From: Faecalicatena contorta
Lineage (GTDB): Bacteria > Bacillota > Clostridia > Lachnospirales > Lachnospiraceae
Length of the DNA stretch: 64,000 nucleotides
Reading direction: 5' to 3'
Assembly: GCF_021531895.1 (NCBI RefSeq)
Contig: NZ_JAFBIX010000016.1
Span: 1 to 64,000, forward strand
Shown: piece by piece, positions 43,231 through 52,148 of the stretch
How the letters are laid out: every line of letters starts with the position of its first letter
Position numbering within the stretch: position 1 is the stretch's first letter
Notes under the pieces: model-generated
The model's database searches: none
The model's input: only the letters and a program-made list of their open reading frames with translations
What the model was told of the DNA's origin: nothing
Made by a program: the position numbers and the translations under genes

Positions 43231-44064
43231 CTATATCTCTTCCTGTATCCTTTGAGCACCATTCACTCCCTGTTGCTCCAGTGCATAACCAATGCTTTGC
43301 AAACATACAATCAATGCCGCAAGTACCAGAACCGGGAATAATATCTGAGTCGGATATTGAGTGATCAACGACCTTGCATCCTGAATCAGTGTTCCGAGAC
43401 TTGCTCTGGGCGCTGCAATTCCAATCCCAAGAAAGCTTAAAAATGCCTCTGTAAATATCGCTTTGGGAATCAGCAATATCGTCTGCACAATCAAAAGCCC
43501 TCTCTCATTTGGCAAAATATATTTAAAAATGATTCTCCACATCGGAACTCCCATCATCTCCGCTGCCAGACAGTAATCCATCTGCCGAAGCCGTCTTGTC
43601 TCTACTCTTACCATTTTCGCAAGATCAACCCACCCTGCCACACAGATTCCCAGTATCACACTTCCAATACTTGCATCCAATACCAGAAGTATCAGAATCA
43701 CATAGAGCATAGACGGAATTGCACTGATGATATTCATCAGTTCCAGCAAAATGCTGTCAACAACCAAGTTGGCAAGTCCAGACACTGCACCAACCACAAC
43801 ACCTATGACAAAGCAGACACATGCACTGACGAATCCAACCGTAAGACTAATCCGCAACCCATAGCATACACGGGTAAAAAGGTCTCTTCCGAACTTATCC
43901 GTCCCGAATAAATGTGCCGCCGACACACCAAGATTTTGACTCACCACGTCCTGTGCATCATACGAATACGGGGAAAGGCTAGGAACAACTATCGCTGCTG
44001 CCACGAATACACCTAAGATTCCCAGATATATGATAAATTTTCTATTTGCCATTACTTGTTTCAT
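43231..44064 (-). CDS. Peptide/nickel-type ABC permease (DppC type)
   Basis: A 277-aa permease with about six helices, the N-terminal stretch LGVSAAHLFGTDKFGRDLFTRVCYG typical of DppC/OppC/NikC, and the EAA-like loop AEMMGVPMWRIIFKYILPN. It overlaps the dppB-type gene by 4 nt. Together with the binding protein and fused ATPase it forms a complete importer embedded in the tetrapyrrole operon. Confidence 0.92.
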   Translation of the reverse strand: MKQVMANRKFIIYLGILGVFVAAAIVVPSLSPYSYDAQDVVSQNLGVSAAHLFGTDKFGRDLFTRVCYGLRISLTVGFVSACVCFVIGVVVGAVSGLANLVVDSILLELMNIISAIPSMLYVILILLVLDASIGSVILGICVAGWVDLAKMVRVETRRLRQMDYCLAAEMMGVPMWRIIFKYILPNERGLLIVQTILLIPKAIFTEAFLSFLGIGIAAPRASLGTLIQDARSLITQYPTQILFPVLVLAALIVCLQSIGYALEQQGVNGAQRIQEEI

Positions 44065-44990
44065 CTGTTCTGCTCCGTTCCAAACCGAATTCTAGGGTCG
44101 AGATACATCTGTACTACATCCAGCACAAGTTGCGCAAGAATCACAATCGCCCCTGCAAAAACCGTAAGTCCCATAATCACCGTATAATCACGGTTATTGA
44201 TAGACATAACGAATTCTCTTCCAAGACCGGGAATAGTGAAGATACTCTCTACCACAAAACAGCCCGTCACAAGATACACCAGCAATTGTCCAAGATAAGT
44301 CAACAACTGTGTAAGAGCCGGCCGCCACATATGCCTCATCAGGATTGCTGATTCTTTCAGTCCTTTTGCCTTCAAAAACATAACATATTCCTGTGTATAT
44401 TCTTTTTGCACTGCGCTGTAGAACATCCGCGAAATCACACATGTTGGATACACGGCAAGTGCGGCCACCGGCAATACATAATTCATTGGCGTCGTGATCC
44501 CGGCAATTGGAAACCATTTCAAATATACACCAAAGATGAGCATGAATAATAAGGCATATACAAAGTTTGGCACACCAATCCCTACACTCTCGATAAACAA
44601 AATCATTTTTTTTACAAGCTTTCTTTTGGTCATCAGGTGCCAGATTCCTAAGAGAGTTCCAAGAATCAGACTCGACAGAAAAGCCAGTATTCCTACCTTC
44701 GCCGTCACAGGAAGACTTCTTGCAATCACAGAATTTACCGTTACTCCTGGTTTCTTGATGGACATGCCAAGGTCTCCTCGCAACAGGTTCTTCATATAGA
44801 AAGCAAACTGCACCTGCAGAGGCTCTCCAAGCCCATATTCCTCTTCTATCGTCTGAAGAACTTGCTCCGATACATTTCCCGTATCAAAAGGATTTCCCGG
44901 CATCTTATGCGCCATCACAAAAGTAAGAAATGTAAGAAACAATAATGCCGCCGCTCCTGTCACCAGCCGTTTTGCCACATACTTAGCCAC
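44061..44990 (-). CDS. Peptide/nickel-type ABC permease (DppB type)
   Basis: A 309-aa permease: an N-terminal helix, LLRGDLGMSIKKPG, the EAA-like loop KAKGLKESAILMRHMWRPA and a late ESIFTIPGLGREFVMSINNRDY, all typical of DppB/OppB/NikB. It overlaps hemC by 8 nt at its 5' end and dppC by 4 nt at its 3' end, so expression is tied to tetrapyrrole synthesis. Confidence 0.92.
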   Translation of the reverse strand: MAKYVAKRLVTGAAALLFLTFLTFVMAHKMPGNPFDTGNVSEQVLQTIEEEYGLGEPLQVQFAFYMKNLLRGDLGMSIKKPGVTVNSVIARSLPVTAKVGILAFLSSLILGTLLGIWHLMTKRKLVKKMILFIESVGIGVPNFVYALLFMLIFGVYLKWFPIAGITTPMNYVLPVAALAVYPTCVISRMFYSAVQKEYTQEYVMFLKAKGLKESAILMRHMWRPALTQLLTYLGQLLVYLVTGCFVVESIFTIPGLGREFVMSINNRDYTVIMGLTVFAGAIVILAQLVLDVVQMYLDPRIRFGTEQNR

Positions 44991-45873
44991 GTTCTCTAAA
45001 CCTCGCTTTCAGTTCTGCCGCCAAAGTTCTTGCGATATTCTCAGCTTCCTCCACTGGCCCTCGCTTCTTCCCTGTGATATAATCTTTCGCTTCTTCGTCA
45101 TAGTACAGACCGTTCAGAATAACTTCTTCTCCTTCTATCTGTGCATAAGCCGCTGTTGGAGCGCTGCAGCCTCCACCCAGCATACGCACAAATGCTCTTT
45201 CTGAAAGAGCAGCCACTTTCGCTTTTTCATCCATCACGCAATCCAGATAACTATAATCTTCACCAACTCTTCCCTGTACCGCCAGAATTCCCTGCCCTGC
45301 TGCCGGTATTAACTCATCCGTTGCAAGTATTCTTCCCGCCACAGATTCCATTCCAAGGCGTTTTAGCCCAGCCATTGCAAGTATGGTTGCATCACACTGT
45401 CCTTCTTCCAACTTACGCACGCGGGTCTGTACATTTCCCCGCATTCCGGTAAATGCACATTTTGGGTACAGGCGTTCCAGCTGAATCCGTCTTCGGTGGC
45501 TGGAAGTTCCGATTACCGTAATGTCTTCTGGCTTCACACCTTTGCGAAAAAGAATCGCATCCCGCGGATCCTCTCGCCTGGAAAAAGCAAGAATCGGGAG
45601 TTGTTCCGGGATTTCAACAGGCATGTCTTTTAAACTGTGCACGGATAGATCTGTCCGTTTTTCCAGAAGCGCAAGATCCAGTTCTTTTACAAACAAGCCT
45701 TTCCCGCCAATCTGATTCAGACTGCGATCCAGAATCTTATCTCCTGTCGTCTTCATTGTAATAATCTGTACTTGAATCTCAGGATGTGCATGTTCTATCA
45801 ATTGCGCAACATATTCTGCCTGCCACACTGCAAGTCTGCTTTCCCTGCTTCCAATCCTTACGATTCTCTTCAT
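44983..45873 (-). CDS. hemC: Hydroxymethylbilane synthase (porphobilinogen deaminase)
   Basis: A 296-aa cytosolic enzyme that joins four porphobilinogens into hydroxymethylbilane. Motifs: RIGSRESRLAVWQAE at the N terminus, TTGDKI, SLKDMPVEIP with the catalytic Asp region, IGTSSHRRRIQL and MLGGGCSAPTAAYA, whose Cys (about 238) holds the dipyrromethane cofactor. It overlaps cbiK by 4 nt. No hemA, hemL or hemB is present in the window. Confidence 0.96.
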   Translation of the reverse strand: MKRIVRIGSRESRLAVWQAEYVAQLIEHAHPEIQVQIITMKTTGDKILDRSLNQIGGKGLFVKELDLALLEKRTDLSVHSLKDMPVEIPEQLPILAFSRREDPRDAILFRKGVKPEDITVIGTSSHRRRIQLERLYPKCAFTGMRGNVQTRVRKLEEGQCDATILAMAGLKRLGMESVAGRILATDELIPAAGQGILAVQGRVGEDYSYLDCVMDEKAKVAALSERAFVRMLGGGCSAPTAAYAQIEGEEVILNGLYYDEEAKDYITGKKRGPVEEAENIARTLAAELKARFRERG

Positions 45874-46643
45874 GATTCCATCGCCTCTCTTACATGTTCT
45901 GCAAATATTCTCTGTATCCCTTTCATCTCTCCCAGTCCTTTCTCTACTACTCGAGACGGGAATCCCATACTCTGGAATCTGGCCATCCAGGAACGCTCAT
46001 CACCAGACAGATCATGATGAACATGTTCGCCACTGACAATCATAAATGGTATGATCCGAAGCGGCCTTGGCTCCAACATTCCAAGCTTCTGCATCACGTC
46101 AGATACACTCGGATACCCTTCAACGGTTCCGACCAGCACATTGGAATAACCCATAGAATGAAAAGCGTATTCCAGCATAGTATAAGCAGCCTGTGCATGT
46201 CCTTGTGTCCCATGACCGGCAAGCACGATTACTTCTTCTTTATTCATCTGCCAATCTTCTATCACAGAATGAACACACGCCTTATAATCCTCTACCTGAT
46301 TTAAGAGTGGTTCTCCTAATTTTAAGGTCTGAAAAAAATCCCGGTAACCTTCCAATGCACTTTTTAGTCTCTCATATTCCAAGCCATGGACCACATACGT
46401 CGGCTGTACAACAATATGTTCCATTCCATCTTCTCGCATCTGCGTAATTGCCTCTTCCAGCGTCGGAATTGCAATTTGGTTCTCTTCCCATAGTTTTCGG
46501 ATAATCCTCTGGCTGGTAAATGCTCTGTACAATCTATAATTTTTAAACTCTCCTCTTAGATAATTCTCTATTCCTCCAATTGTCCGCTCCAGATTCTCTT
46601 TATAACTCGTTCCAAAGCTGACGACCAAGATTGCTTTCTTCAT
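45870..46643 (-). CDS. cbiK: Anaerobic sirohydrochlorin cobaltochelatase
   Basis: A 257-aa chelatase that inserts Co2+ (possibly Fe2+ or Ni2+) into sirohydrochlorin. It starts MKKAILVVSFGTSYKEN; the metal/substrate His residues are seen in VLAGHGTQGHA (about 143-150) and SGEHVHHDLSGDE (about 207-215). It is the single-domain class II form. No signal peptide, so it is cytosolic. Within the operon it acts after HemC, HemD/CobA and the precorrin-2 dehydrogenase, towards cobalamin or siroheme. Confidence 0.93.
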   Translation of the reverse strand: MKKAILVVSFGTSYKENLERTIGGIENYLRGEFKNYRLYRAFTSQRIIRKLWEENQIAIPTLEEAITQMREDGMEHIVVQPTYVVHGLEYERLKSALEGYRDFFQTLKLGEPLLNQVEDYKACVHSVIEDWQMNKEEVIVLAGHGTQGHAQAAYTMLEYAFHSMGYSNVLVGTVEGYPSVSDVMQKLGMLEPRPLRIIPFMIVSGEHVHHDLSGDERSWMARFQSMGFPSRVVEKGLGEMKGIQRIFAEHVREAMES

Positions 46644-46666
46644 ACCGCATTCTTTCCTCCCATCCT

Positions 46667-48283
46667 TTATTGAACCGATGCACCTCTAAGATCCAGTGTC
46701 CCCGTTGCCGGGATCTGTGTGATTCCCGTAATATTCGGCCGGATCAGATTCACATGATGCATAGAATAGAGCGGAATAATATAGAACTGTTCCCCAATCG
46801 CATACTGTTCTGCTTCATGCATAAGTTCGCTTCTCTTTGCCGGATCTGTCTCTGTGTCAGATGCTTCTACCAACGCGTCATATACCTCATCCCTGATTCC
46901 ACTACAATTATAAGTGCTGTTTGAAAGCAACATAGATAAATACGTATTCGGATCAGCGAAATCAGCCGTCCAATTCATACGGCATAATTCGAAGTTTCCT
47001 GCTCTTCGTTCCGAATAATTTACCTGAAGCTCCTGTCCATTCAATTCTATTGTAATTCCCAGATTTTCTTTCAGCTGCTGCTGCAGTACCTGTGCGGTAT
47101 CCATATCCATTTCCAAAGTCGGATAATTATAAGTAAGAACAGGAAACCCTTCTCCATTCGGATAACCCGCTTCTGCAAGCAGCTCCTTTGCCCTCTTTAG
47201 ATTTTCTTCAAAAGGAGCCTGCGCACCATCTACAAAATATTCTCCCGTTGATTTATCTACCATATATTTTGCGACAAAATTTACCGTGGGCTCTGTATCC
47301 TTTCCCACCGCCTGGCAAAGTTCTTGTCGGTTAATTCCAAGGTTCAATGCCTCTCGCACACGAACATCCTGGAGCACTTCTACTTTCTCTATATTCATAT
47401 ATATATATCGTGTGGCAATTGCATCCGTCACCACAAGATCATCTTGTCCCTCATATTCATCCATCACTGTCCCCAGTAATGACAAAGCCACATCCACCTC
47501 TCCAGTCGCGTAAGCTGCTGCCATCGACTGCTTATTATCGAAGAACTTATAGGTAATCTTATCCAATGCTATATTGTCTGCATCCCAGTAATATGGATTC
47601 TTCTCCAACACAAAATACTGTTGTGACACATATTCTGTCAGATAAAACGGTCCATTGGATACACTCGTCGCCGGGTCGGTATCCCACCCGCTTCCAACTG
47701 CATCCGCATAAGCCACACACGACGGAGTATATACCGGAAGGCGCAGTAAATCCAGGAAATACACGCACGGTGTAGACAGATGGAAGATCAACGTCGTATC
47801 ATCCGGTGTCTCTACTCCGAGTGTACTCATATCTGCTTCCCTATTATAGATTGCTTCGGCATTCTCAATCGGGAACAGATAGTTTGAATATCCATTTCCA
47901 CTGGCAGGATCCAGAGAACGTTCAATGGTGTTGCGAAAGTCCGCCGAAGTGACCGGTGTTCCATCTGACCATTTTGCATCTTCTCTCAAGTGAAAAATCC
48001 ACTCTGTCTTATCGTCATTCACCTCATAGGATTCTGCAGCACGATATTCAATCTCTCCATTCTCATCATACGTCAAAAGTTCGTCCAACGCAGATACGGA
48101 ATATGCCAGATAAGTATCTGCAATCATCCCCGCCGGATCCAGGCCACCGCTTTCACTGTTTGTACCGACGACGATCTCCTGTCCGCTCTTGCCAGAGACA
48201 TTCTCCGCTCTTTGATCTTTGCATCCTGCTGCCATCACCAGAATCATGGTGGCAGACAGCAGAACTCCCAATATTCTCTTCAT
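46667..48283 (-). CDS. Peptide-type ABC substrate-binding lipoprotein (OppA/DppA family)
   Basis: A 538-aa exported lipoprotein with lipobox MAAGC (Cys21) and a family 5 solute-binding fold: LDELLTYDENGEIEYRAAESYEV, WIFHLREDAKWSDGTPVTSADF, NGPFYLTEYVSQQYFVLEKNPYYWD and LNLGINRQELCQAVGK. Homologues bind oligopeptides, dipeptides, nickel complexes or heme precursors; E. coli DppA also carries 5-aminolevulinate and heme. Its place between cobA-hemD and cbiK suggests a tetrapyrrole-related ligand, but this is inference. The start at 48283 (ATG) has GGAGG 8 nt upstream. Confidence 0.9.
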   Translation of the reverse strand: MKRILGVLLSATMILVMAAGCKDQRAENVSGKSGQEIVVGTNSESGGLDPAGMIADTYLAYSVSALDELLTYDENGEIEYRAAESYEVNDDKTEWIFHLREDAKWSDGTPVTSADFRNTIERSLDPASGNGYSNYLFPIENAEAIYNREADMSTLGVETPDDTTLIFHLSTPCVYFLDLLRLPVYTPSCVAYADAVGSGWDTDPATSVSNGPFYLTEYVSQQYFVLEKNPYYWDADNIALDKITYKFFDNKQSMAAAYATGEVDVALSLLGTVMDEYEGQDDLVVTDAIATRYIYMNIEKVEVLQDVRVREALNLGINRQELCQAVGKDTEPTVNFVAKYMVDKSTGEYFVDGAQAPFEENLKRAKELLAEAGYPNGEGFPVLTYNYPTLEMDMDTAQVLQQQLKENLGITIELNGQELQVNYSERRAGNFELCRMNWTADFADPNTYLSMLLSNSTYNCSGIRDEVYDALVEASDTETDPAKRSELMHEAEQYAIGEQFYIIPLYSMHHVNLIRPNITGITQIPATGTLDLRGASVQ

Positions 48284-48286
48284 CAA

Positions 48287-49831
48287 CTATACCTCCTGCT
48301 TCGCGCGAAGTTCTTTCAACTTTTCTACCATACTTGCAATGGTTGCCCTGTCCGATATCTCAATCTTCATATGGTATTTTCGTGCTTCTGTCGCAGTCTG
48401 TTCTCCAATACACAGAGCAGGAACTTTGCAAAAATCCATTCCACCCATCGTCTGAACGAACCCCCGGACGGTTGATGCACTCGTAAATGTAACCCAGTCG
48501 ATCAGTCCCTGGTTAATCTTATCCTTTACCATATCGGCCCAAGGGCTGTCCTGTCTGCATATCGTTTCATAAATCGCAATATCTTCATATGCAAGATCTG
48601 CTCTTTTCAATTCTTCTTTTAATTCCTCAGAACCTTGCCTTGCGTGAAGCAGATAGACTTTCGCATCCTTTCTTGCAGTTCTTACAAGTGCTTTGCCAAG
48701 TTCCCTTCCATTATATACTTCTGGCACCACATCCGTCATCCATCCGTATTTTTCCAATTCTTTTGCTGTTGCTTCCCCAACCGCAGCAAATCTTACATCC
48801 GCTCCTTTTCGCAGCACGCCTCGAATATCTTTCCCAAGACTTGGTAACGTAACACTGAAAAAAGTTTCTACTCCTACTGGACTTGTAAATGTAAGCCACA
48901 ATTCTCTTCCAGCCGGTTCGTCAAACAACTCATCCAACCGAATCTGTTCCAGTGCAATAGCGGTCGTATCGATCATGGGCAGTTCCAACACCTCTGCACC
49001 CGATTCTCTTAATTGTGCAGTCAGCTTACTTGCTTTTTTCCTGGATCTGGTCACAATAATCTGCATCTGTGCAAGTTCACGCTTCTCGTACCATGCGAAC
49101 AGCTCCGATAATGTACATACTCTCCCTACGACAATGACTGCCGGAGCTTGAATTTTGGCATCTTTGGAGTCTCTCTCCAGGCAGTCAACCGTTGAGATTA
49201 CCTTGCGCTGTCGGTATTGCGTCCCTCTTTCCAGGACTGCCGCCGGCATCTTTGGATCCATTCCTGCTTTTACCAGATTCTCCATAATCATTCCCATCGT
49301 GCCAACGCTCATAAGAAATACCAATGTCGCATCCATACGCACCAGCGCACCATAATCTATACGATCCTTTCCATCTCTTCTCGGATGCCCCGTAATCACA
49401 TGAAAAGAAGAAGTATAATCGCGGTGCGTCACCGGAATTCCTGCATAGGCAGGCACTGCCACCGCCGAAGTCACTCCCGGAACCACTTCAAACGGTATTC
49501 CATATTGCACCAATAACTCTAACTCTTCTCCGCCCCGTCCGAACACAAACGGATCTCCGCCTTTTAAGCGGACCACCTTTTTTCCCTTTAACGCTTCCTC
49601 CAGAAGGATCTGATTCGTCTTTTCCTGTGATACCGAGTGCTTGCCTGAACGCTTCCCTACGGACACCTTTTCTGCATCCTCTGGAAGCATACACAGTATC
49701 TCCTCTCCAATCAGCGCATCATATGCAATAAAATCTGCCTGTTCTATGACCGTTATGGCTTTCTGAGTCAATAATCCAATCTCTCCAGGACCTGCTCCGA
49801 CCAGCCATACTTTTCCCTTACTCATCTCCAT
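48287..49831 (-). CDS. cobA-hemD: CobA-HemD fusion: uroporphyrinogen-III methyltransferase/synthase
   Basis: A 514-aa bifunctional enzyme. Residues 1-245 are the SAM-dependent uroporphyrinogen-III C-methyltransferase (VWLVGAGPGEIGLLT, RLKGGDPFVFGRGGEE, GVTSAVAVPAYAGIPVTHR), making precorrin-2. Residues about 255-505 are uroporphyrinogen-III synthase (IVTRSRKKASKLTAQLRE, WLTFTSPVGVETFF, VTFTSASTVRGFV), closing the ring of hydroxymethylbilane. The fusion is common in Clostridia. The start at 49831 has GAGG 6 nt upstream. It follows the PucR-type regulator by 27 nt. Confidence 0.95.
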   Translation of the reverse strand: MEMSKGKVWLVGAGPGEIGLLTQKAITVIEQADFIAYDALIGEEILCMLPEDAEKVSVGKRSGKHSVSQEKTNQILLEEALKGKKVVRLKGGDPFVFGRGGEELELLVQYGIPFEVVPGVTSAVAVPAYAGIPVTHRDYTSSFHVITGHPRRDGKDRIDYGALVRMDATLVFLMSVGTMGMIMENLVKAGMDPKMPAAVLERGTQYRQRKVISTVDCLERDSKDAKIQAPAVIVVGRVCTLSELFAWYEKRELAQMQIIVTRSRKKASKLTAQLRESGAEVLELPMIDTTAIALEQIRLDELFDEPAGRELWLTFTSPVGVETFFSVTLPSLGKDIRGVLRKGADVRFAAVGEATAKELEKYGWMTDVVPEVYNGRELGKALVRTARKDAKVYLLHARQGSEELKEELKRADLAYEDIAIYETICRQDSPWADMVKDKINQGLIDWVTFTSASTVRGFVQTMGGMDFCKVPALCIGEQTATEARKYHMKIEISDRATIASMVEKLKELRAKQEV

Positions 49832-49858
49832 GTGATTCCTCATTTCATCTGATAATTC

Positions 49859-50998
49859 TTACCGATATCCAATTCTGGATCTCATAATATAGAATGATAC
49901 CATAATTTTCATTCTGTTTTCATTAGAAGTAATATCATATCCCAATACTTCTTTAATCTTGTTGATCTTATAAGCCATGGTATTCTTATGGCAATATAAC
50001 GCCTTTGATGTCTCGACAATATTACACTCGTTCTTAAAATATGCTTCCAGAATCTCTACATAATCCGTGCCATTCTCTTCATCATAGTCCATTAATTTCC
50101 CTAATGTTTCTTTTACAAACTCAGGATAGATCTCTTCCTCTTTTATATCAGAAAGAATCTTATATATTCCAAGCTCTTTGTAACATAATATATTCTTGTC
50201 AATCGGAGCCTTTGTCAATTCATATGCTGTTCTCGCTCGTTCATAAGACTTATGGATCTCTTTGATGCTATTTACCATTGTTCCGATGCCAACATATACA
50301 TTATCATCTTTCTCGCATATTTTTTGAAAAATATCCAATAATTTCCTTTCAGAATACCCCGTCGCAAGAATAATAAGACGATTATTCTCTTCATATATAA
50401 TTCTTCTCTCCAAGGTATAATGTAATTCCTTCTTAATCTGATTCAAACGTTCATTGCCACGTTCTGTATTGTACACATTACAGCTTAACACAATAACATT
50501 ATAGGTCAAATTGCGATAGAATCCATTTCCCTCAAAATAATTTACATACAGTTCTTCATTGTCCGGGAAAAATATTGCATTTCGCAATGCAGTGCTTAAA
50601 TTCGTGTCTCTCTGCTCGTTCTTCAATAAAATTACGGAAAAAATACGCATGATATCAATATATGGAGTCTCCCATGTTGCCGAAAACAACGGGAATTCCA
50701 GTTCATTGCAATAATCAACAATCTTTTGTGATATCTTTTTCCCCTCACGAATCGCAATCATCAATCCGCCGGCGCACTCTTTATTCAGTGCTTCTATATA
50801 CCTCTTCAGCCATTCCTCCGAAACATAATTCAGCCCTGAATTAAAGACCAATTCATCGCCGTGCAGCATAGGTACAAAATCCATATCTTCCACCATATGT
50901 ATCCAGCCAATCATCTTATGAAAGCAACTCTTCGTAAGCAATGCAACGCCATATTCCGGATCGATCTCTGCATATAAGTTCTCTAATTCAACAGCCAT
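49859..50998 (-). CDS. PucR/CdaR-family transcriptional regulator
   Basis: A 379-aa regulator. The N-terminal half is a PucR-type sensor region (EYGVALLTKSCFHKMIGWIHMVED, then GGLMIAIREGKKIS). A GGDEF-like middle follows (VYVGIGTMVNSIKEIHKSYERARTAYEL), and the C-terminal helix-turn-helix ends the protein (FKNECNIVETSKALYCHKNTMAYKINKI). It is the first gene of the tetrapyrrole/ABC operon and probably senses a metabolite of that pathway. The start has GGAGGGGG upstream; a TGn-TATAAT promoter and an inverted repeat lie at 51028-51059. Confidence 0.88.
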   Translation of the reverse strand: MAVELENLYAEIDPEYGVALLTKSCFHKMIGWIHMVEDMDFVPMLHGDELVFNSGLNYVSEEWLKRYIEALNKECAGGLMIAIREGKKISQKIVDYCNELEFPLFSATWETPYIDIMRIFSVILLKNEQRDTNLSTALRNAIFFPDNEELYVNYFEGNGFYRNLTYNVIVLSCNVYNTERGNERLNQIKKELHYTLERRIIYEENNRLIILATGYSERKLLDIFQKICEKDDNVYVGIGTMVNSIKEIHKSYERARTAYELTKAPIDKNILCYKELGIYKILSDIKEEEIYPEFVKETLGKLMDYDEENGTDYVEILEAYFKNECNIVETSKALYCHKNTMAYKINKIKEVLGYDITSNENRMKIMVSFYIMRSRIGYR

Positions 50999-51027
50999 TT
51001 TCCCCCTCCTCTACACTTCGCATGGAT

Positions 51028-51059
51028 ATTATACCATTGCATTTGTGCTTGAGCCACAA
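51028..51059 (-). promoter_or_regulatory. Extended -10 promoter and inverted repeat of the tetrapyrrole operon
   Basis: The minus strand has TGGTATAAT (TATAAT at 51028-51033). Just upstream, around the -35 position, is the inverted repeat TTGTG (51043-51047)/CACAA (51055-51059), a candidate operator. Confidence 0.5.
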
Positions 51060-51190
51060 TTTTTTGTCATAATTATGTATTTATAGACTATACAAAAAAA
51101 TATTTTCTTGTGATATATTGTTTTTGGAACACAAATGAAAACCCCGATTTTTGTTGTTTCGACTTTATCTCTAGATTTTTAAAAGGAAAG

Positions 51191-51223
51191 CCCCTTGAAG
51201 CAGATATACTTCAAGGGGTTTTT
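51191..51223 (+). terminator. Orphan intrinsic terminator
   Basis: Perfect 10-bp stem CCCCTTGAAG (51191-51200) with CTTCAAGGGG (51209-51218), then TTTTT. No gene on the plus strand ends upstream. Nothing else recognisable is seen in the AT-rich 51060-51190 stretch. Confidence 0.75.
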
Positions 51224-51262
51224 GTCTGTATCGGTCATCGCCGAAAACTCCAGAAAATAATT

Positions 51263-51292
51263 CTGTCACACCCTCATTATCCATGATATGAT
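51263..51292 (+). promoter_or_regulatory. Promoter of the precorrin-2 dehydrogenase gene
   Basis: CTGTCA (51263-51268), an 18-nt spacer and TATGAT (51287-51292), about 35 nt before the start codon. Confidence 0.5.
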
Positions 51293-51326
51293 GAAAGAAA
51301 ATGTTTATACAGAAAGGATGCCTTCC

Positions 51327-51800
51327 ATGGAGAAATCATCACCTTTATATTTTCCACTTTTTGTAGACCTGTCCGAGAAAAGAATCCTCGTGATAGGGGG
51401 CGGCAAGATTGCCCAGAGAAGAATCGAGACACTTCTTGATTTTGCTGCCGACATCTGCGTCGTAGCACCAGAAATCACAGACAAACTGCGAATATTGAGT
51501 GAGAGCCGGCGCATCCAATGGATCCAGGATGTATATCACACCAATCTGACAGAAGGCGCAGACATTGTACTCGCCGCAACAAACAGCAGCTCTTGTAACG
51601 ATCAGATCGCGGCAGACTGTAAAGCACGAAAAATACCGGTAAATACCGCACATAAAAAAGAATCTTGTGACTTCTACTTCCCCGGGATCGTACGGCAAGG
51701 CAATATTGTTACCGGGATCAGCACCAGCGGATTAAATCATCACGAAGCCAAAGAAGCTCGCGAACGAATCAGCCAGGCATTAGGGACACGGCAAATTTAA
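51327..51800 (+). CDS. Precorrin-2 dehydrogenase (CysG N-terminal type)
   Basis: A 157-aa protein with an NAD-binding Rossmann domain: FPLFVDLSEKRILVIGGGKIAQRRIETLLDF at the N terminus, CVVAPEI, ADIVLAATNSSSCND and CDFYFPGIVRQGNIVTGISTSG. It oxidises precorrin-2 to sirohydrochlorin with NAD+. At 157 aa it lacks the dimerisation domain of full CysG/Met8, so ferrochelation by this protein is doubtful; CbiK may do that step. The start at 51327 has AAAGGA 8 nt upstream. The last codons (GTRQI) and the stop codon lie inside repeat copy E. Divergent from the pucR-like operon. Confidence 0.92.
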   Translation: MEKSSPLYFPLFVDLSEKRILVIGGGKIAQRRIETLLDFAADICVVAPEITDKLRILSESRRIQWIQDVYHTNLTEGADIVLAATNSSSCNDQIAADCKARKIPVNTAHKKESCDFYFPGIVRQGNIVTGISTSGLNHHEAKEARERISQALGTRQI

Positions 51801-51865
51801 TTTGGGACAGGGATATTTTAATTTGGGACGGAGGAAAATGAAAAAACCCCCGTCCCAAATTAAAA
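51783..51865 (+). repeat. Phased GGGACAGG repeat element, copy E
   Basis: Units begin at 51783 (GGGACACGG) and 51804 (GGGACAGGG), and the hairpin arm GGGACGGAGG at 51825, exactly 21 nt apart. The second arm CCCCCGTCCC is at 51847-51856, flanked by AAATTAAAAATT. It overlaps the last six codons of the precorrin-2 dehydrogenase gene. Confidence 0.9.
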
Positions 51866-51874
51866 ATTAAGCAC

Positions 51875-51907
51875 AAAAAAACAATCCTTTTTCAAGGATT
51901 GTTTTTT
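51875..51907 (-). terminator. Terminator of the tRNA-Glu/tRNA-Cys unit
   Basis: Perfect 14-bp stem (51875-51888 with 51894-51907), outer A/T pairs around AACAATCCTT, ending in T on the minus strand. It may also work in the other direction. Confidence 0.8.
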
Positions 51908-51910
51908 GAA

Positions 51911-51981
51911 AGGCGCCAACCAGATTTGAACTGGTGATAGAGGTGTTGCAGACCTTTGCCTTACCACTTGGCTATGGCGCC
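51911..51981 (-). tRNA. tRNA-Cys (anticodon GCA), copy 2
   Basis: A 71-nt gene identical base for base to 40506-40576. It is second in a two-tRNA transcript after tRNA-Glu(UUC). The 3' CCA is not encoded. Confidence 0.95.
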
Positions 51982-52014
51982 ATACACTATAATATGAATG
52001 AGCTTTCGCTCGAA

Positions 52015-52086
52015 TGACTCCGACGGGAATCGAACCCGTGTTACCGCCGTGAAAGGGCGATGTCTTAACCGCTTGACCACGGAGCC
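52015..52086 (-). tRNA. tRNA-Glu (anticodon UUC)
   Basis: A 72-nt cloverleaf with the same GGCTCCG acceptor stem as the gene at 5185. The anticodon loop CTTTCAC gives UUC. The 3' CCA is not encoded. Confidence 0.95.
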
Positions 52087-52119
52087 ATATTACGCTTTCC
52101 TCAAGCGCGACCGATGTTT

Positions 52120-52148
52120 ATATTAACATAGTTATTCATATTTTTCAA
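52120..52148 (-). promoter_or_regulatory. Promoter of the tRNA-Glu/tRNA-Cys unit
   Basis: Minus strand TTGAAA (52143-52148), a 17-nt spacer and TAATAT (52120-52125). The rest of the 52150-52319 gap is AT-rich with nothing else recognised. Confidence 0.65.
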
